Assembly: GCA_902525355.1 (NCBI GenBank)
Contig: CABZGO010000006.1
Span: forward strand, 1 to 64,000
Direction of reading: 5' to 3'
Length of the DNA: 64,000 nucleotides
Source: an uncultured Pelagibacteraceae bacterium
Lineage (GTDB): Bacteria > Pseudomonadota > Alphaproteobacteria > Pelagibacterales > Pelagibacteraceae
In this document: positions 11,225-20,639 of the stretch, in pieces
Layout of the letters: each line of letters opens with the position of its first letter
How positions within the stretch are numbered: the first letter of the stretch is position 1
The notes under the pieces: generated by a model
Databases searched by the model: none
Told to the model about the DNA's origin: nothing
What the model saw: the letters and a program-made list of their open reading frames with translations, nothing else
Made by a program: the position numbers and the translations under genes

Positions 11225-12348
11225 TGAGTGACGAAATCAAAAAAGGATTACTTGGTATAGTTGTAGACGAAACAGAAGTTTCTAAAGTAATGCCAGAGAT
11301 TAATTCTTTGACTTATAGAGGATATGCGGCACAAGATTTATGTGCAAAATGTAAATTTGAAGAAGTTGCTTATCTTATCCTAAATGGTGAACTGCCAACT
11401 AAAAAGCAATTAAAAAAATTTGAAAAAGAAGAGAGAAAAGAAAGAAAATTATCCAAAACATTATTAGATGATATAAAAAAATTTCCTAAAAAGGCTCACC
11501 CGATGGATGTTGCAAGAACTGCAGTAAGTATTATGGGACTTGAAGATAAAGAGACCAAGGATAACTCCCCTAAAGCTAATATGAGAAAAGTCATGAGAAT
11601 TTTTGCAAAGATGCCTGTTGCATTAGCCGCATTTTATAGAGCAAGAAAAGGAAAAAAAATTATTCCACCGAAAATTAAACTTTCATTTTCTGAAAACTTC
11701 TTTTATATGTGTTTTGGAAAAGTTCCAAACAAAGAAATTGTTAAAGCATTTGATGTATCTCTTATTTTATATGCTGAACATAGTTTTAACGTTTCAACTT
11801 TTACAGCAAGAACTATAACAAGCAGTTTATCTGATATACATGGAGCAATAACTGGTGCAATAGCAAGTTTAAAAGGTCCTCTTCACGGAGGTGCTAATGA
11901 AGAAGTTATGCATATGATGAATAAAATAAAAAAACCTGAAAACGCTCTTAAATGGATAAATAAAGCTTTAGACAATAAAGATGTAGTTATGGGATTTGGT
12001 CACAGAGTTTACAAAAGTGGCGACTCAAGAGTCCCAACAATGAGAGAATATTTTGGAAAAGTTGCTAAAATCAAAAAAGATAAAAAATTTGAAAAAATTT
12101 ACGACATTGTAGAAAAAGTAATGATAGATCGAAAAAATATCTATCCAAACGTGGACTACCCAACTGGGCCTACTTACCATTTAATGGGATTTGATACTGA
12201 TTTCTTCACACCAATTTTTGTGATTTCAAGAATTACTGGTTGGTCAGCTCATATTATTGAGCAACATGCTGCTAATAAACTGATTAGACCTCTTGCGAGC
12301 TACAGAGGCAGCAAACATAGAAAAGTTCTTCAATTAAATCAAAGATAA
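11224..12348 (+). CDS. prpC: 2-methylcitrate synthase
   Basis: Citrate synthase family: AEHSFNVSTFTAR, GPLHGGANEEVM, GFGHRVYKSGDSR; overlaps prpB stop by 1 nt (TAATG). Confidence 0.93.
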   Translation: MSDEIKKGLLGIVVDETEVSKVMPEINSLTYRGYAAQDLCAKCKFEEVAYLILNGELPTKKQLKKFEKEERKERKLSKTLLDDIKKFPKKAHPMDVARTAVSIMGLEDKETKDNSPKANMRKVMRIFAKMPVALAAFYRARKGKKIIPPKIKLSFSENFFYMCFGKVPNKEIVKAFDVSLILYAEHSFNVSTFTARTITSSLSDIHGAITGAIASLKGPLHGGANEEVMHMMNKIKKPENALKWINKALDNKDVVMGFGHRVYKSGDSRVPTMREYFGKVAKIKKDKKFEKIYDIVEKVMIDRKNIYPNVDYPTGPTYHLMGFDTDFFTPIFVISRITGWSAHIIEQHAANKLIRPLASYRGSKHRKVLQLNQR

Positions 12349-12912
12349 TTATAAATAAGAAATTACCTTTGAAGGATCTGGTCTTCTTCTCTCGTTTGGC
12401 TCTTCAATTTTATGACCTATGTAAATGAAACCTGAAATTCTATCAATACCAGGTCTTCCTCCCAAATATTCTAACATTTTAGCATTGTAAGCATACCACT
12501 CTGTTAACCATTGAGCTGCATAACCTAAAGATTGAGCACATGATAATAAATTCATACATACAGCTCCTGAAGATAATACCATTTCCCAGTTTGGTATTTT
12601 TGGATGCTCAACAGGTGTCGATAAAACTGCCAGTACTACAGAAGCTCTTTGAAGTCTTTTTGACTCAATTTCTAAACTTTCATTACTGGCCTCAGGGTTT
12701 TCTTTCTTAAATTCTTTAAATATTACATCTTCATCAATAACTTTTAATTTATTGTCTTTTATAACCTTTATTTTCCAAGGATTTAAGGCACCATGATCTG
12801 GAACCCTTATTCCAGCATTAATTATTATTTGAAGGTCATCATCTTTAATTGGATGATTTTTCATTTTTTTTGCTAAAACTGATCTTCTTCTCGAATAAAA
12901 ATTATCACTCAT
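12349..12912 (-). CDS. nitroreductase family protein
   Basis: FYSRRRSV, GIRVPDHGALNPWKIKVI, SLGYAAQWLTEW, GFIYIGHK. Confidence 0.88.
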   Translation of the reverse strand: MSDNFYSRRRSVLAKKMKNHPIKDDDLQIIINAGIRVPDHGALNPWKIKVIKDNKLKVIDEDVIFKEFKKENPEASNESLEIESKRLQRASVVLAVLSTPVEHPKIPNWEMVLSSGAVCMNLLSCAQSLGYAAQWLTEWYAYNAKMLEYLGGRPGIDRISGFIYIGHKIEEPNERRRPDPSKVISYL

Positions 12913-12949
12913 GCTTATTCAGCTACTTTCTTCCGCACGTGTGGTTTTT

Positions 12950-13966
12950 TTAACTAAACGCTTCTGTCCAAGATCCTCTTGTGGATGCTTTTGAATATTC
13001 AGTTGCTCTACCTTCGAAGAAGTTCATATGTTCCACTGCATTCAACATGGTATCAAGCCAAGTTAGTGGATTTTTTTGAACATCATAAATAGGTTCTAAG
13101 CCTAACTGATCTAATCTTCTATTTGCAATAAACCTTATATATTCTTTAACCTCTTTTGCTGTTAAACCTTCCATAGGTCCCATTTCAAAAGCTAAATCAA
13201 TAAAAGAATCTTCATGCTCAACAATTGTTCTGCATGCCTCATAAAGTTCTTTTTTAAGTTTTAGTGTCCATATTTCAGGGTTCTCTTTAATAAACTCCTT
13301 AAAGATTCTAATCATTGAATTGCAGTGAAGTGTTTCGTCTCTTACTGACCAAGTAACAATTTGACCCATACCCTTCATCTTGTTATGTCTTGGGAAGTTA
13401 AGTAAGATTGCGAAACTTGCAAATAATTGTAAACCTTCAGTAAATGCACTAAATACGGCAACAGTTTTTGCAATATCTTCTTTTGAATTTACATTGAAGT
13501 TTTGCATGTAATCGTATTTGTCTTTCATCTCCTTATACTTCATGAACGCTGAATATTCGGACTCTGGCATTCCAATTGTATCTAAAAGATGTGAATAAGC
13601 TGCAACATGAACAGTTTCCATTGAAGCAAATGCAGTCATCATCATTAAAACTTCAGTTGGTTTAAATACAGTTGTGTAATGTCTTAAGTAACAATTATTT
13701 ACTTCGACATCAGCTTGAGTAAAAAATCTAAAAATCTGAGTTAATAAATTTTTTTCTGGTTGTGATAAGTTTTTTTGCCAATCTCTTACATCATCTCCTA
13801 ATGGAACTTCTTCAGGCAACCAATGAATTCTTTGTTGGGTTAACCATGCATCATAGCACCATGGATATCTAAAAGGTTTGTAAACTGGGTTTTCAACTAA
13901 CAGACCCATTTTTTTTGGTTGAATTATTTCTTTATTAATTTTTTCTGCTACTGACATGATAAACAC
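12950..13966 (-). CDS. nrdB: ribonucleoside-diphosphate reductase class I, beta subunit
   Basis: FTQADVEVNNCYLRHY, ASMETVHVAAYSHLLD, WSVRDETLHCNSMI iron-ligand motifs; likely true start at the second Met (13957). Confidence 0.96.
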   Translation of the reverse strand: MFIMSVAEKINKEIIQPKKMGLLVENPVYKPFRYPWCYDAWLTQQRIHWLPEEVPLGDDVRDWQKNLSQPEKNLLTQIFRFFTQADVEVNNCYLRHYTTVFKPTEVLMMMTAFASMETVHVAAYSHLLDTIGMPESEYSAFMKYKEMKDKYDYMQNFNVNSKEDIAKTVAVFSAFTEGLQLFASFAILLNFPRHNKMKGMGQIVTWSVRDETLHCNSMIRIFKEFIKENPEIWTLKLKKELYEACRTIVEHEDSFIDLAFEMGPMEGLTAKEVKEYIRFIANRRLDQLGLEPIYDVQKNPLTWLDTMLNAVEHMNFFEGRATEYSKASTRGSWTEAFS

Positions 13967-15885
13967 TCCTCATAATCTTGTTGGTTATTACTTTCGTCTT
14001 TTGATTTATAAACGTTTGCTGCAATGTCAGTTGAGTTTGCATCATTAACATTTTCAGCACGTTGTATTGATTTAGACCTACAGTAGTAAAGACTCTTCAA
14101 TCCTTTCTTCCATGCTTGAAAGTGAATTTGATGTAAATCTCTTTTGTGCACATCTGCAGGTAAAAATAAGTTAATAGATTGAGCTTGAGAAATATGAGGG
14201 GTTCTATCTGCACTTAAATCTACAAGCCATCTTTGATCTAACTCAAAAGCTGTTTTAAAAACGTCTTTTTCATCTTGAGTTAAAAAATCTAAATGTGATA
14301 CTGATCCTTGGTTAGTAGTAATACTTGACCAAACTTCATCTGTATCTTTTCCGTGTTTTTCTAATAGCTGTCTTAAGTATTTATTTCGAACATTAAAAGA
14401 ACCGGACAATGTTTTGTGTGTAAAACTATTAGCTGCGATTGGTTCAACACCTGGAGATGTTCCACCACATATTATTGAGATAGAAGCTGTAGGCGCTATT
14501 GCGGTTTTGTTAGAAAATCTCTCCATGATACCATAGTCTGCAGCATCAGGGCAAGAACCTCTTTCCTCAGCCAAGTCTTTTGATGCTTTATCCACATTTT
14601 TATGGATATGCTCAAAAATCTTTTTATTCCAAGCTTTGCTCATTACAGATTCTATTGGAATCATCTTTTTTTGATAATAAGAATGTAATCCCATCACACC
14701 CAATCCTACACTTCGTTCTCTCATTGCTGAATATGTGGCATCGCTAAATTGTTCAGGTGCATTTTCAATAAAATCAGTCATAACATTATCTAAAAATCTC
14801 ATAACATCTTGTATAAAGTTTTCATCATCTTTCCACTCATCGTACTTTTCTACATTTAATGATGATAAACAACATACGGCAGTTCTATCTCTTCCATCTT
14901 TATCAATTCCTGTTGGAAGTGTAATCTCGCTGCAAAGGTTTGAAGTTTTAACAGTAAGACCAGCAAGCTTATGATGTTGGGGAATTTGTCTATTAACAGT
15001 ATCTATGAAAACAATATATGGTTCTCCTGTCTCAATTCTTGCTGTTAATAGTCTTATCCATAAATTTCTAGCAGAAACAGTTGCTTGAACAGCTCCATCT
15101 TTTGGACTTTTTAGTCCCCATTGTTCATCTAATTCGACAGCTCTCATAAAGGCATCTGAAACTAAAACACCGTGATGTAAATTTAATGATTTTCTATTCG
15201 GATCACCTCCAGTTGGTCTTCTCATCTCAATAAACTCTTCAATTTCTGGATGATCTATTGGTATATAACAAGCAGCTGAGCCTCTTCTTAATGAACCTTG
15301 ACTAATTGCCATTGTTAAAGAGTCCATTACTTTTATAAATGGAATTATTCCTGAAGTTTTACCCACTCTTCCAATTTTCTCACCTATTGATCTAAGGTTT
15401 CCCCAATAGCTTCCGATACCACCACCACGTGCTGCAAGCCAAACATTCTCACTCCAAAGATCGAGAATACCGTTAAGACTATCGCTCGCTTCATTTAGAA
15501 AGCAAGATATCGGTAATCCTCTTGTAGTTCCACCATTTGATAAAACTGGTGTTGCTGGCATGAACCATAGATTGCTAATATAGTTATATAATCTTTGAGC
15601 ATGTAAATTATCGTCGGCATAATGACTTGCAACTCTAGCAAATAAATCCTGGAAAGATTCATTGGCTCCTAAGTATCTGTCTTTAAGAGTAGCTTTTCCA
15701 AAGTCGGTTAAATTATCATCTCTGCCTCTATCAATTTTAATTGTTATGCCTTTTGAATTTTGAAATAGCTCTGTTTCACTATTAAGAGAAAATAAATCTA
15801 ATCTTTTATCTTTAAGATCTTGATTCACACTTGGTGTATAATCAGAGACAGCTTTCCTAATAGCTTGTGATAAAATCTTGTTCAT
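13948..15885 (-). CDS. nrdA: ribonucleoside-diphosphate reductase class I, alpha subunit
   Basis: FMPATPVLSNGGTTRGLPISCFL, GSLRRGSAACYIP, NLCSEITLPT, C-terminal ECLSCQ redox pair. Confidence 0.96.
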   Translation of the reverse strand: MNKILSQAIRKAVSDYTPSVNQDLKDKRLDLFSLNSETELFQNSKGITIKIDRGRDDNLTDFGKATLKDRYLGANESFQDLFARVASHYADDNLHAQRLYNYISNLWFMPATPVLSNGGTTRGLPISCFLNEASDSLNGILDLWSENVWLAARGGGIGSYWGNLRSIGEKIGRVGKTSGIIPFIKVMDSLTMAISQGSLRRGSAACYIPIDHPEIEEFIEMRRPTGGDPNRKSLNLHHGVLVSDAFMRAVELDEQWGLKSPKDGAVQATVSARNLWIRLLTARIETGEPYIVFIDTVNRQIPQHHKLAGLTVKTSNLCSEITLPTGIDKDGRDRTAVCCLSSLNVEKYDEWKDDENFIQDVMRFLDNVMTDFIENAPEQFSDATYSAMRERSVGLGVMGLHSYYQKKMIPIESVMSKAWNKKIFEHIHKNVDKASKDLAEERGSCPDAADYGIMERFSNKTAIAPTASISIICGGTSPGVEPIAANSFTHKTLSGSFNVRNKYLRQLLEKHGKDTDEVWSSITTNQGSVSHLDFLTQDEKDVFKTAFELDQRWLVDLSADRTPHISQAQSINLFLPADVHKRDLHQIHFQAWKKGLKSLYYCRSKSIQRAENVNDANSTDIAANVYKSKDESNNQQDYEECLSCQ

Positions 15886-15920
15886 TTAGCTCCTTTTTTG
15901 TACTATACTCAATTAAGTAA

Positions 15921-15936
15921 AACAACTAGATGTTGT
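15921..15936 (-). promoter_or_regulatory. Palindromic element upstream of nrdA, candidate NrdR-type box
   Basis: AACAACTAGATGTTGT contains perfect dyad ACAAC-N5-GTTGT about 36 nt upstream of the nrdA start. Confidence 0.4.
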
Positions 15937-16044
15937 ATGATGGTTTGGTAAATATACTATATGACCAACAAATCAATAGAACATTTATAGAACTTAAGAA
16001 AAAAATTATCAATAAAAAAATAAACAAAATATAAAAATATTAAC

Positions 16045-17499
16045 ATGAAAAATTCAGTAAAAATTGATCCTTTTGGCTTTAGAGAGTACGACGCGCGATG
16101 GTTGTACCCTGATAATATCAATTTAGAAGGTGTGACAAATTTGGGGAAAGGTTTAGGCACGCAGATCATTAGTCATACAAATAAAAGTAATCCAAGAATC
16201 ATAGTTGGTCATGATTACAGATCTTATAGTGAAGAAATAAAATCAGCTTTGAAAAAAGGACTGATATCAACAGGTTGTTATGTTGAAGATGTGGGGTTAG
16301 CACTATCGCCAATGGTTTATTTTGCACAATTCAATTTAGAAAGTGATGCTGTTGCAATGGTTACAGCTAGTCATAATGAAAATGGTTGGACAGGTGTAAA
16401 GATGGGAATAAAGAAAGGATTAACTCATGCACCGGAAGAGATGAAAGAATTAAAAGATATAACCTTAAATAATAAATTTATAGAAGGTGAAGGAAATGAA
16501 AAAGAAATTAGTGATTTTCAAAGTGTTTATAAAGATGATCTTATAAATAAAAATAAAATTGAGAAAAAAATTAAAGCTGTAGTTGCCTGTGGCAACGGAA
16601 CAGCAGGTATATTTGCACCAGACATATTAAGAGGAATAGGATGTGAAGTAATAGAGCTAGATTGTAATTTGGACTATACCTTTCCAAAGTACAATCCTAA
16701 TCCTGAAGATCTTGAAATGTTACATGCAATAAGTAAATCTGTAAAAAAAAATAATGCTGATATTGGATTTGGATTCGACGGCGATGGTGACCGTGTAGGC
16801 GTAATAGATAACGATGGTAATGAAATTTTTTCAGATAAAATTGGGTTGTTGATCGCAAGGAACTTATCTTCAAACCACAAAGGGTCTAAATTTGTTGTAG
16901 ATGTTAAATCAACTGGGTTGTATTCAACTGATGAAGTTTTGAAAAATAACTCGTGTGAAACATTATATTGGAAAACTGGACATTCCCATATCAAAAGAAA
17001 AGTAAATAATGAAAAAGCACTTGCGGGCTTTGAAAAAAGTGGTCATTTCTTTTTTAACGAACCTTTAGGTTACGGATATGATGATGGTATAAATTCAGCT
17101 ATACAAGTTTGCCATTTACTAAATAATAATATTAAAAAAATGAGTGAAATCATAAGTGAATTACCTAATACCTTTCAATCACCTACCATGGCTCCTTTTT
17201 GTGAAGATAATGAAAAATATCAAGTTGTTGAAGAAATAATTAAACAAATTGAGGATTTAAAATCAAATAATTTTCAAATTGATAATCAAGAAATTGAGGA
17301 CATACTTACAGTAAATGGTATAAGATTTTCTTTTAAAGACGGCTCTTGGGGTTTAATAAGAGCCTCATCTAATAAGCCTTCTCTGGTAGTTGTTACTGAA
17401 AGTACAACATCTGATGAAAGAAAGAAAAAAATCTTTGAATTTATTGATGATTTACTGCAAAAAACGGGTAAAATAGGTGAATACGATCAAAAGATTTAA
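16045..17499 (+). CDS. phosphomannomutase/phosphoglucomutase
   Basis: FREYDARWLYPD, VTASHNENGWTGVKMG (TASHN), FGFDGDGDRVGVID. Confidence 0.93.
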   Translation: MKNSVKIDPFGFREYDARWLYPDNINLEGVTNLGKGLGTQIISHTNKSNPRIIVGHDYRSYSEEIKSALKKGLISTGCYVEDVGLALSPMVYFAQFNLESDAVAMVTASHNENGWTGVKMGIKKGLTHAPEEMKELKDITLNNKFIEGEGNEKEISDFQSVYKDDLINKNKIEKKIKAVVACGNGTAGIFAPDILRGIGCEVIELDCNLDYTFPKYNPNPEDLEMLHAISKSVKKNNADIGFGFDGDGDRVGVIDNDGNEIFSDKIGLLIARNLSSNHKGSKFVVDVKSTGLYSTDEVLKNNSCETLYWKTGHSHIKRKVNNEKALAGFEKSGHFFFNEPLGYGYDDGINSAIQVCHLLNNNIKKMSEIISELPNTFQSPTMAPFCEDNEKYQVVEEIIKQIEDLKSNNFQIDNQEIEDILTVNGIRFSFKDGSWGLIRASSNKPSLVVVTESTTSDERKKKIFEFIDDLLQKTGKIGEYDQKI

Positions 17500-18330
17500 T
17501 TAGAGATCTAAAAACCTAATTAAAAACAAAGTCCCTATTACATATAAAAATACCCCAAACATTCTCTGAGTTTTATTTTTATCTGTGGTGTGAACCATAT
17601 TAGCTCCAACTCTAGCCATAAAAGATGTAATCGGAATAAATATCAAAAAGGCAGGAATATTTACAAAACCTATGCTTAAAGGAAGATTTGCATTTAGCAA
17701 AAAGCCAGATGTCAAAAAACCAATTGAGCCAATAGATGCTATAATAAAACCTATTGCAGCAGAGCTTCCTATTGCTCTACTTATTGGATATCCAAAATAT
17801 CTTAAAATTGGTACATTCATCATAGCTCCTGTGATACCCATAGGAGCAGATATAAAACCTGAAATGAAACCAAAGGTTGCTCTTGGTAGAAACTTAAATT
17901 TTTTATTTTTTTTTAATTCTTCATTTACTAGTAATAAATATCCACCAAAAAAATATACAACTACAGCAAAAAATAAAACCAAAGATTTTGTGTTTAATAA
18001 TGCTGCCATATACGTACCTAATAAAACTCCAAATATAACAAATAGACCATAAGTTTTTAAAATATTTATATCTACAGCTCTGTGTTTTCTATGAGTCATA
18101 ACTGAAACAAAGGCTGTAAAAATTGTAATAGAAAAAGCGGTTCCTACTGAAAGATGCATTAAATAAGATTTATCAACATCTGCTGTTTCAAAAATAAAAA
18201 AAAGCACAGGTACAGATATTAAACCTCCACCTATGCCAAAATACCCTGCAAAAAATCCAACCGGAAATGCAGTGACTATCATTAATAAAATTAGAAGATA
18301 ATACTGATTAGATAAAATAGTATTAATCAA
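17500..18330 (-). CDS. TauE/SafE family sulfite-exporter-like permease
   Basis: FFAGYFGIGGGLISVPVLF and C-terminal repeat; multiple TM segments. Confidence 0.88.
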   Translation of the reverse strand: MINTILSNQYYLLILLMIVTAFPVGFFAGYFGIGGGLISVPVLFFIFETADVDKSYLMHLSVGTAFSITIFTAFVSVMTHRKHRAVDINILKTYGLFVIFGVLLGTYMAALLNTKSLVLFFAVVVYFFGGYLLLVNEELKKNKKFKFLPRATFGFISGFISAPMGITGAMMNVPILRYFGYPISRAIGSSAAIGFIIASIGSIGFLTSGFLLNANLPLSIGFVNIPAFLIFIPITSFMARVGANMVHTTDKNKTQRMFGVFLYVIGTLFLIRFLDL

Positions 18331-19369
18331 TTCGACCTGCCGAATGTAATTTAGGAGACAGTCTAACCTTATCCATAATATGATCTATTTTTTTTACATC
18401 CGCATCTCTTACACACATATTTTCGCTTAAATATCTTTTCCAGTGGCTTGAACCTGTTTGTCCATGGAATAAACCTAGTGTATGTCTCATAACTTGATTT
18501 ACTCTTGTACCCATTTGTACTTGATCTTTAACATAATTAATCAACTCCTCAACAATTTCCTCCCGTTTTTTAATATCATGGTTATTGAATATCTCTTTTT
18601 CAATATCAGCTAAAAGGTAAGGAGAATGATAAACAGATCTTCCAATCATTGCACCATCTACTTTATCTAAATGATCTTTTAATTCTTCTATTGAAGTTAC
18701 TCCACCGTTAATTATTATTTCTAGATCTTTAAAGTCTTGCTTTAAGTTATATACGTAATCATACTTTAGAGGAGGTATGTTAAGATTTTGCTTGGGTGTA
18801 AATTTACCTAGCATAGCTTTTCTTGCATGTATTATAAAAGTTTTAACTCCAGTATCTTTTAAAGTTTTTATGAAATTATAAAAATGTTCGTAATCTTCTA
18901 CATTATCATAACCAATTCTAGTCTTAACTGTAACTGGCAAAGACGTTGAATTAATCATTTCTGATAAACAATCAGCCACTAAAGATGGTTCCTTGATTAA
19001 ACATGCGCCAAATCTATTTTTTTGAACTTTTTTACTTGGACACCCTAAATTTAAATTAATTTCGTCATATCCATAATCTTCACCAATTTTGGCAGAGTTT
19101 GCCAATAATTTTGGAGTGGAACCACCTAATTGTAAAGCGACAGGTTTCTCTCTTAAATCAAATGATAATAGCTTGTCTTTATCACCTCTATCAATTGCCT
19201 CTGAAACAACCATTTCAGTGTAAAGCAGAACATTTTTACTAATTAGTCTTAAAAAGTATCTTTCGTGTCTATCAGTGCAATCCATCATAGGGGCAACTGA
19301 TACCAATCTATTAATTTTAGACATGTTTTTTAACTTTATTTGAAATATTAACTTTCTTTTCGTTAACAT
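18323..19369 (-). CDS. dusA: tRNA-dihydrouridine synthase A
   Basis: VSVAPMMDCTDRHERYF, NLNLGCPSKKVQKNRFGACL, VKTRIGYD, GRSVYHSPYLL; likely true start at MSKINRLVS (19324), reducing the overlap with the upstream gene. Confidence 0.94.
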   Translation of the reverse strand: MLTKRKLIFQIKLKNMSKINRLVSVAPMMDCTDRHERYFLRLISKNVLLYTEMVVSEAIDRGDKDKLLSFDLREKPVALQLGGSTPKLLANSAKIGEDYGYDEINLNLGCPSKKVQKNRFGACLIKEPSLVADCLSEMINSTSLPVTVKTRIGYDNVEDYEHFYNFIKTLKDTGVKTFIIHARKAMLGKFTPKQNLNIPPLKYDYVYNLKQDFKDLEIIINGGVTSIEELKDHLDKVDGAMIGRSVYHSPYLLADIEKEIFNNHDIKKREEIVEELINYVKDQVQMGTRVNQVMRHTLGLFHGQTGSSHWKRYLSENMCVRDADVKKIDHIMDKVRLSPKLHSAGRID

Positions 19370-20624
19370 ACTCTTGGTGATTTTTCTCGATTTTTGCTAA
19401 CTCGTATCTATAGTTAACCATGACACCAAAAGACCTTTTAAAACCAACTTCAGAAATATTTGCATTCACTGCAATGTCATCAATATCAGCTCCATTTTTT
19501 AAATGAAATCTACAAACGTCATTTATTGGAAATCCAAAATCATTTTTTTGTTTTACTAAATAGTTTACTGCTAGCTTACTTATCAAAGCCTTATTGTCGG
19601 CAATTCTTTTGTCTCCTATTTTTAAATCGGAAGACTTTAAAAAATCTAAACTATTTTTGTTTGCCTCACCAAGAATTTCAGCGGCTTGAGCACTTTCCAT
19701 TTTTTTAAACCATTTGGCAAAACCAACCATTGGTGATAAGGTTCCAAAATATTTTACATCTGGAAGTTCTTCTTGAAGTTCATAAACAACTCTTTTTATT
19801 AAAAAATTTCCTAACGTTACTCTTGACAAACCTTCTTGACAATTACTGATTGAATAAAAAGTTGCTGTATCATAATTTATTATTTTTTCCTCTGAGGGTC
19901 TTGTTAATTCTTGTATTGACTGACCAAGACCTTTTGTTAGAGCAATTTCAACAAATATTATTGGTTCATCATCTAATGCTGGATGAAAATATGCAAAAAA
20001 TCTTCTATCTTTTCCAAGTCTTCTTTTAAGTTCATTCATATCTTTCATGGAATGTACTTTTTCGTACTTTAATAATTTTTCTAAAATATTGGCTTTTGTA
20101 TCCCATGTAATTTTTTTTAATTTTAAAAATCCTGGGTTAAACCAATTTTTAAATATATCAATTAAGTCATAATCTAAACTTTTAACTTCAGGATTTTCTT
20201 TTATTAAGTTTAATAAATCTTCTCTCAAGGAGACTATCTCCGATGTGCCATTTGGAGCCATATTTAGTCTTACAAATAGTTCTTTTCTTACTCCTGATGT
20301 AACTCTAGATAGATTTAAGATAGATGAAATATCTTTAGATTTGCTGTAACTTTTAATTGCTTCATCTATTTTTACTGAGTCAGGTTTATACTTATCATTT
20401 ACTTGAATTAAAAATTTATATTTGTCCTCTGTAGATAAGTTTTGATATCTGAACAAGATATCTCTTGCTAATGTTATTCCAAAGGCCGCACCTTTAGTTG
20501 ATAATAAATCATCACAAAGATCTATAAGATCTCTTTTTTTTGTAATACTTTTGATAGATTTTTTTTCTAAAATTTTTTGTCCAGCATCAGCTATAGTTTC
20601 AAAAATTCTTTTTATATTTAACAT
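19317..20624 (-). CDS. malonyl-CoA decarboxylase
   Basis: HPALDDEPIIFVEIALTKG, FYSISNCQEGLSRVTLGNFLIKRV, TLSPMVGFAKWF, FHLKNGADI, YRYELAKIEKNHQEY: MCD family. Confidence 0.93.
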   Translation of the reverse strand: MLNIKRIFETIADAGQKILEKKSIKSITKKRDLIDLCDDLLSTKGAAFGITLARDILFRYQNLSTEDKYKFLIQVNDKYKPDSVKIDEAIKSYSKSKDISSILNLSRVTSGVRKELFVRLNMAPNGTSEIVSLREDLLNLIKENPEVKSLDYDLIDIFKNWFNPGFLKLKKITWDTKANILEKLLKYEKVHSMKDMNELKRRLGKDRRFFAYFHPALDDEPIIFVEIALTKGLGQSIQELTRPSEEKIINYDTATFYSISNCQEGLSRVTLGNFLIKRVVYELQEELPDVKYFGTLSPMVGFAKWFKKMESAQAAEILGEANKNSLDFLKSSDLKIGDKRIADNKALISKLAVNYLVKQKNDFGFPINDVCRFHLKNGADIDDIAVNANISEVGFKRSFGVMVNYRYELAKIEKNHQEYVNEKKVNISNKVKKHV

Positions 20625-20639
20625 GGTGTTTTTTATATA

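Noticed and set aside
12934-12952. CCGCACGTGTGG near-palindrome followed by T-run between nrdB and the nitroreductase gene
   Set aside because: Imperfect, no loop, and the T-run is on the wrong strand for terminating nrdB
14735-14974. Plus-strand ORF inside nrdA
   Set aside because: Antisense to a conserved catalytic region
15957-16169. Minus-strand ORF overlapping the phosphomannomutase start
   Set aside because: Covers an AT-rich promoter region and the antisense of a conserved gene
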